Positions 60,452 through 64,000 of a stretch of DNA of 64,000 bases are shown one piece after another. Both the position numbers and the translations under genes were made by a program. Numbering within the stretch: position 1 is the stretch's first letter; each line of letters begins with the position of its first letter. This stretch comes from Fulvivirgaceae bacterium JP3-4 (GTDB taxonomy: Bacteria; Bacteroidota; Bacteroidia; Cytophagales; Cyclobacteriaceae): positions 930,001-994,000 of the forward strand of contig JARKND010000004.1 of NCBI GenBank assembly GCA_029309925.1. The letters run 5' to 3'. The notes below the pieces were generated by a model. That model saw nothing but the letters and a program-made list of their open reading frames with translations, made no database searches and was not told the DNA's origin.

Positions 60452-61750
60452 TTACAAAAGCATCCAGCCAACACGACCATCTCTTGTCATCACGTAGTAG
60501 TAGTCTTTAAAAGTAGCAAGTAACTCGACCGAAGGTTGGCGGACTTCTGTTACCGGAGCGGCATCAATGGATGCAGCTGACATCAACGTCACAGGTTTCT
60601 TCAGCTTCAGCTTCTTCCCTTTTGCTATCGGAGCAACGAGCGACTTAAAAATAAAACCTTGCGTGTGATCAGGAAGCAGGACGCGATACCAATCTTTGCT
60701 TTGCGCGATTACACGAACGTAGGTATTCTGCGCTAATTTTTCATTGACGATGTATTTCTCACCCGGACCGTTTCGCAGGCTAACGTGTTTGGCTGCAACA
60801 CGGTATGCGAGCGGGTGGAATGTTGTGTCCCAGGGCAGTGATTCAACGATGTTGTCCAGTGTCTGAATATAGTGCAGCGGATCCTTCGCCCGGTTTTGAT
60901 AGATACCAAAATGTAAATGCGGTGGTGTAAAGCGAGCGTTGCCAGTGTTACCAACAGTTCCGAGAAGATCTCCGCGTTTAAGTTTCATCCCGGTCTTCAC
61001 AGCCTGTGAGTCGAGATGGGCAAAGTAGTAAGAATGCCCCCTCTTAAAATCCTGCAGCCAGACCACCTTACCCCCAAGCTTACTTGTGCCGACCCGGGTC
61101 ACAACGCCATCGGTAGGCGCCACTACTAATGTGCCCTTCCTGGCAAAAATATCTACACCTTCGTGCTTTCGTTTCCCACCATCGCGGGAAGCGCCATAAA
61201 AACTACCGATGCTCTTGTTACTCGCTCCCGCAACCGGATTAAGCAGCACCGGTGTGAGGGAAATTCCAATTGTGTAATACACGTCAACAAGCAGTTCCGG
61301 CTGCACGCGCAGCAGGCATGTGTCTGCTTTCGCAAACTCGTAGGTAAGATTCAATGAGGAGTCACCGTGCGCGATTGCATTCCACTTCTGTTCTTTCCAA
61401 ATGAAGAGGTCTGTAAACACTTTGGGGCTACCCTTTGGAAGGATCGCTCCATTCACTGTGAGCACCTGACCTTCGCGCGCAACGAAGGTATACGACCGCG
61501 CATCCGGCTCGGTAGCCTTGAAGTATCCGGATTCAGAATAAGGAAGTGTCACATTGATCGAATCACGCATCGCCCGCTGACCTGCGCTAACCCAACGGGC
61601 ACCAAGCGCAGTTTCATCGAGGTGAGCTTTTTCGAGCGATTCAAGGTATCGGCTTGAAGGTGCTTTTTCGGAAGTAAATTTTTTCAGCGGATTCACTCCG
61701 TTGCAACCGAGAAGTGCAACTGCGAGCAATAGGAAAATTGAAATGCGCAT
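60452..61750 (-). CDS. M23 (LytM-type) peptidoglycan endopeptidase lipoprotein with SH3 domain
   Basis: A 432-residue envelope protein from the ATG at 61750 (MRISIFLLLAVALLGC-N lipobox). An N-terminal beta-rich region precedes the LytM zinc domain (about 175-300), with RKHEGVDIFARKGTLVVAPT (His and Asp ligands), YFAHLDSQ and HLHFGIYQN (HxH). All zinc ligands are present, so it should be an active cross-link hydrolase. A C-terminal SH3b-like domain (about 305-375, HVSLRNGPGEKYIVNEKLAQ) probably binds the wall. It is single-gene, with an own terminator. Confidence 0.93.
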   Translation of the reverse strand: MRISIFLLLAVALLGCNGVNPLKKFTSEKAPSSRYLESLEKAHLDETALGARWVSAGQRAMRDSINVTLPYSESGYFKATEPDARSYTFVAREGQVLTVNGAILPKGSPKVFTDLFIWKEQKWNAIAHGDSSLNLTYEFAKADTCLLRVQPELLVDVYYTIGISLTPVLLNPVAGASNKSIGSFYGASRDGGKRKHEGVDIFARKGTLVVAPTDGVVTRVGTSKLGGKVVWLQDFKRGHSYYFAHLDSQAVKTGMKLKRGDLLGTVGNTGNARFTPPHLHFGIYQNRAKDPLHYIQTLDNIVESLPWDTTFHPLAYRVAAKHVSLRNGPGEKYIVNEKLAQNTYVRVIAQSKDWYRVLLPDHTQGFIFKSLVAPIAKGKKLKLKKPVTLMSAASIDAAPVTEVRQPSVELLATFKDYYYVMTRDGRVGWMLL

Positions 61751-61801
61751 GTCTGGAAACGACACGACATGCAACTTAGTTTGTCGTCCATGCAGTAAAT
61801 C

Positions 61802-62002
61802 TCAGATCGCCCGAACGATCCGGAAGGGCAACGACAATATCGCTCCTACCAGTTTGAGCACGGCACCCACGGTGATACCGACAATACGGAAAGGCAGCAA
61901 TATCAGCCAGATGATCGGAAAGAAGATCAAGAGCAGAATGGCAATGGGCCAGCACAATACAAACAGCAGACACCAGAGAACCACAGCGAGAAACGTACGC
62001 AT
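61802..62002 (-). CDS. Small hydrophobic membrane protein
   Basis: A 66-residue protein from the ATG at 62002. It is almost entirely hydrophobic (MRTFLAVVLWCLLFVLCWPI, then FPIIWLILLPFRIVG), with a second helix AVLKLVGAILSLPFRIVRAI. Two membrane helices with a PFR motif repeated in each half suggest a small hairpin protein. I recognise it only as a conserved small Bacteroidota membrane protein without function. It lies 51 bases before the M23 gene in the same direction. Confidence 0.6.
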   Translation of the reverse strand: MRTFLAVVLWCLLFVLCWPIAILLLIFFPIIWLILLPFRIVGITVGAVLKLVGAILSLPFRIVRAI

Positions 62003-62134
62003 AATTAAATATTTGTCAAACGGCAATTGCAAAATGCCCGCCAGTTTAGAAAACCCGCGAATTTTAATCGGGAAGAGTTGTCAGATTTTTTTGACATTCA
62101 AAAATGCACAGCCCGGTGTTCACACATGTACAGG

Positions 62135-62782
62135 TCAGCGGTCATACACGAAAGTCAGCTCGTCACCATGAACACCTGCGATGAGGATCGTTCCGTATAC
62201 GGCTTCACCCGGTTCAACGACTTTATTCCAGATTGCATTGCGATCAAGAGTTTCAACGTTGACACGATTTGCACGGCTAGCACGGATCGCATTGCCAATA
62301 CCGATGACGGCTCCTACCGGAAGAAAAAAGACTTTTGTGTCCGTGTTTCCATAGGTATCAGTTTCCCAACTGACTGCCCACGGGCCGTACAAGGCGTGTA
62401 GGAGGTGGCGACCTGTTCGCTGTTTTACTTTTTCTCCATACTCCGCGGGGGTAAACAGTCGTCTGGCGACACCGTTGGGCCCATAGACTTTGAGATTTGC
62501 CGGGTTTAGCTCAACAGCCTCTGATGAACGGTTCTCAACCCGCACCGCCACGGCAATCATTCCAAATTTCGTTTCCTTCTTTGTATACCATTTGTTTCTT
62601 GAAATGTACTGAAGGTTGTGCGCATAACTGACTTCAACGCCATTGGTCTCCTGCTCATCGAGATAGGAAAATCGCTCGAGCATGACCGGCTTGTAAGTTG
62701 AGGCGCAGGAGGACAAGGCGGCAAGGGCTACAGTAAAAGAAATTGATCTGACGAGGGTCTTCACAAGGACTGAGGTTTTCAT
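62135..62782 (-). CDS. Lipoprotein of unknown function
   Basis: A 215-residue protein from the ATG at 62782, with signal peptide and lipobox ALSSC-A. The mature domain looks like an immunoglobulin-type beta sandwich (MIAVAVRVENRSSEAVELNP with NLKVYGPNG), followed by a hydrophobic stretch (FFLPVGAVIGIGNAIRAS) and a beta-rich end (GEAVYGTILIAGVHGDELTF). No family is recognised. The gap to the YceI gene carries that gene's terminator, so they are separate transcripts. Confidence 0.72.
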   Translation of the reverse strand: MKTSVLVKTLVRSISFTVALAALSSCASTYKPVMLERFSYLDEQETNGVEVSYAHNLQYISRNKWYTKKETKFGMIAVAVRVENRSSEAVELNPANLKVYGPNGVARRLFTPAEYGEKVKQRTGRHLLHALYGPWAVSWETDTYGNTDTKVFFLPVGAVIGIGNAIRASRANRVNVETLDRNAIWNKVVEPGEAVYGTILIAGVHGDELTFVYDR

Positions 62783-62823
62783 CAAAGATACAAATTATCG
62801 TATAGCCGCTTCATCAAGGACAT

Positions 62824-62854
62824 AAAAAAACCATCACACCTTACTGTGTGATGG
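62824..62854 (-). terminator. Terminator of the yceI-like gene
   Basis: CCATCACAC / GTGTGATGG form a 9-base perfect stem with a 6-base loop. On the minus strand the stem is followed by a run of seven T (A7 at 62824-62830). It begins 29 bases past the yceI stop. Confidence 0.85.
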
Positions 62855-62882
62855 CTTTCCCGTAAGCAAAAATATTATCCGT

Positions 62883-63572
62883 TTATGAATTCGCTTTAAG
62901 CGCCTGCAAGTGGAGCTCAATATTTACCGTTTCGGAAATAAACTTATCACCAAGCGTCTTATCGTTTCCGTAATTCATCTGCCACTGCCTTCTGTCAATA
63001 TCAAAATTAGCCTTTGCTTTAAGCGTGTTACCATCCAGATCTACACGTGCAGGAAAGGTGATATTTTTTATAACGCCCTTCAGTGTAAGGTTGCCGCTGA
63101 TGCTGAAGTTTGCTCCTTCAACCAGGGACTTTTCTCCTTCCTTGGGTTCCCACGGCATTACATTCGTGATCTCAAAGGTTGCCGTACCGAATTTTGAGGC
63201 ATCAAAGAAATCCCCGCTGAGCAGGTGTGGACGAAGTTTTTCCTTGATGTCCTTGCCCTGCTGTTCCATCTGCATAGAATTAATATTGATCACAAAGCTT
63301 CCGCCAGTCAGCGAGTCGTTGTCAATCGCCACGGCTCCGTAGTTCAGCTTGAACGTGCCTGGATGATTTTTACCAACACCGTTGCCGGTAAACTTCACAT
63401 ACGACTGCGCGGTATCCACGACAAACGAAGTACCTGTCGCAGCAACCGCCTGTTCTTTCTCGGTGATCTTTGCATCGTCCCCTTTGGGAGCCTTCTCGCA
63501 AGCCATCGCCAGAAGAACGAGTGAACAAGCCAGCAGTAAGTTGGTAATTTGATTCTTGCCTTTCATTTTCAT
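62883..63572 (-). CDS. YceI family lipoprotein
   Basis: A 229-residue lipoprotein (signal then AMAC-E). I use the ATG at 63572; one two codons later is also possible. The YceI lipocalin-like barrel spans about 55-229, with TSFVVDTAQSYVKFTGNGVG, GGSFVININSM, LLSGDFFDASKFGTATFEIT, NLTLKGVIKNITFPARVDL and FDIDRRQWQMNYG. YceI barrels bind polyisoprenoids or quinones. It is preceded by a sensor kinase gene whose end is 54 bases upstream, so the two may be co-transcribed. Confidence 0.92.
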   Translation of the reverse strand: MKMKGKNQITNLLLACSLVLLAMACEKAPKGDDAKITEKEQAVAATGTSFVVDTAQSYVKFTGNGVGKNHPGTFKLNYGAVAIDNDSLTGGSFVININSMQMEQQGKDIKEKLRPHLLSGDFFDASKFGTATFEITNVMPWEPKEGEKSLVEGANFSISGNLTLKGVIKNITFPARVDLDGNTLKAKANFDIDRRQWQMNYGNDKTLGDKFISETVNIELHLQALKANS

Positions 63573-63626
63573 TTTGTTTTGAAAGAACCAAAGGAGAAAA
63601 AATGCATACCCGACCAACCAGCCGGA

Positions 63627-64000
63627 TCATTGGGCCGGCTTCGGCAGTCGAAGTGTAAAAGTTGTTCGCAAACCCGGGATTGATTCAACGTCAATGGTTC
63701 CGTTGTGGCGATGCATGATCTGACGCGACAAGGTCAACCCGATACCAGAACCATTTTCACGCGTTGTAAAAAAAGGAATGAATATCTTATCGATTACCTC
63801 AGATGGAATGCCCTTTCCGTTGTCAGCAAACTTCACGCTAACAAATTTATCGTCTGTTTCAAGGCGAATGTCTATGCGCCTCGCGGAGCGTTCACTTAAT
63901 GCCAGCACAGCATTCTTGAGCAAATTGATAACCACCTGATCCAACAGGGAAGGATCAGCCTGGACCTCCACCTCTTCTCCCTGAAAATCGACTACAACGT
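63627..64000 (-). CDS. Sensor histidine kinase, C-terminal ATPase domain (partial)
   Basis: The open frame enters from the right edge, giving 124 codons. The HATPase domain has the N box DQVVINLLKNAVLALSE, G1 FADNGKGIPSEV, F box FFTTRENGSGIGLTLSRQIM and HNGTIDVESIPGLRTTF. The first visible residues VVVDFQGEEVEVQADPSLL belong to the same domain. The HisKA and sensor parts lie outside the window. The gene precedes the YceI lipoprotein on the same strand. Confidence 0.9.
   Translation of the reverse strand, partial: VVVDFQGEEVEVQADPSLLDQVVINLLKNAVLALSERSARRIDIRLETDDKFVSVKFADNGKGIPSEVIDKIFIPFFTTRENGSGIGLTLSRQIMHRHNGTIDVESIPGLRTTFTLRLPKPAQ

Noticed and set aside
1-64000. tRNA, rRNA, prophage or insertion sequence genes
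   Set aside because: I looked for cloverleaf ends, rRNA words, integrase/transposase motifs and phage structural genes and saw none.

Overview
The window is chromosomal DNA from a member of the Bacteroidota, most likely order Cytophagales. This rests on gene content and signals, since no rRNA is present. Lineage-typical genes include an alternative GlmU-type sugar nucleotidyltransferase, a PafA-type alkaline phosphatase, a ~800-residue MacB/FtsX permease, DUF4199, DUF4197 and DUF2911 proteins, a RemB/Wzi-like barrel and many lipoproteins. Shine-Dalgarno motifs are largely absent. Several genes have the Bacteroidota promoter TTG-N19-TAnnTTTG. I see no tRNA, rRNA, CRISPR array, prophage or insertion sequence. 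The DNA reads as core and shell genome with one small toxin-antitoxin insertion.

Layout. 1-10.9 kb: start of an exported protein; fused isobutyryl-CoA mutase icmF convergent with typA; a minus-strand group of an rRNA-type methyltransferase and two tandem Uma2 nucleases; a SpoU methyltransferase; a soluble triple-PAS histidine kinase. 10.9-21.1 kb (mostly minus): a MacB/FtsX permease, a VOC protein, DUF4199, a membrane-tethered LuxR-type regulator, YifB/ComM, a small coiled-coil membrane protein, and an MsbA-type ABC exporter directly downstream of a RemB/Wzi-like barrel. 21.2-26.9 kb (plus): rpmE type B, alternative glmU, DNA polymerase III delta-prime, hemC, a cyclophilin lipoprotein and an RmlD-like reductase. 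26.9-32.8 kb (minus): an APC permease, PafA phosphatase and a WG-repeat protein. 33-40.3 kb: a conserved 481-residue protein of unknown function, a stand-alone receiver, an ALDH7 dehydrogenase, HtrA, Hsp20 and a LolE-like permease.

40.3-50.5 kb: NamZ (DUF1343), a PIN toxin with a 59-residue antitoxin, nth, a PadR-membrane protein pair, fmt-folA-SDR, TauE, and a small signalling-like cluster (a possible SpoIIAA/STAS-like protein, a coiled-coil protein and a convergent histidine kinase), then an orphan PaaN. 50.5-64 kb: tandem DUF4197 proteins, an FMN hydroxy-acid oxidase, cinA, a second VOC protein, several unknown membrane or lipoproteins, a GyrI-like protein, a porin-family barrel, an RRM protein, DUF2911, an M23 endopeptidase, YceI and the end of a sensor kinase.

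The most unusual non-coding content is a family of dispersed, imperfect intergenic inverted repeats built on the word CCAAGACACTAAG. Four clear copies lie at 3.7, 10.8, 21.6 and 47.0 kb. Other gaps hold unrelated word-type repeats, and one holds a REP-like double hairpin. The most system-like coding content is the PIN/antitoxin pair at 41.6-42.1 kb and the cluster at 47.2-48.8 kb. I found no large, clearly undescribed system.
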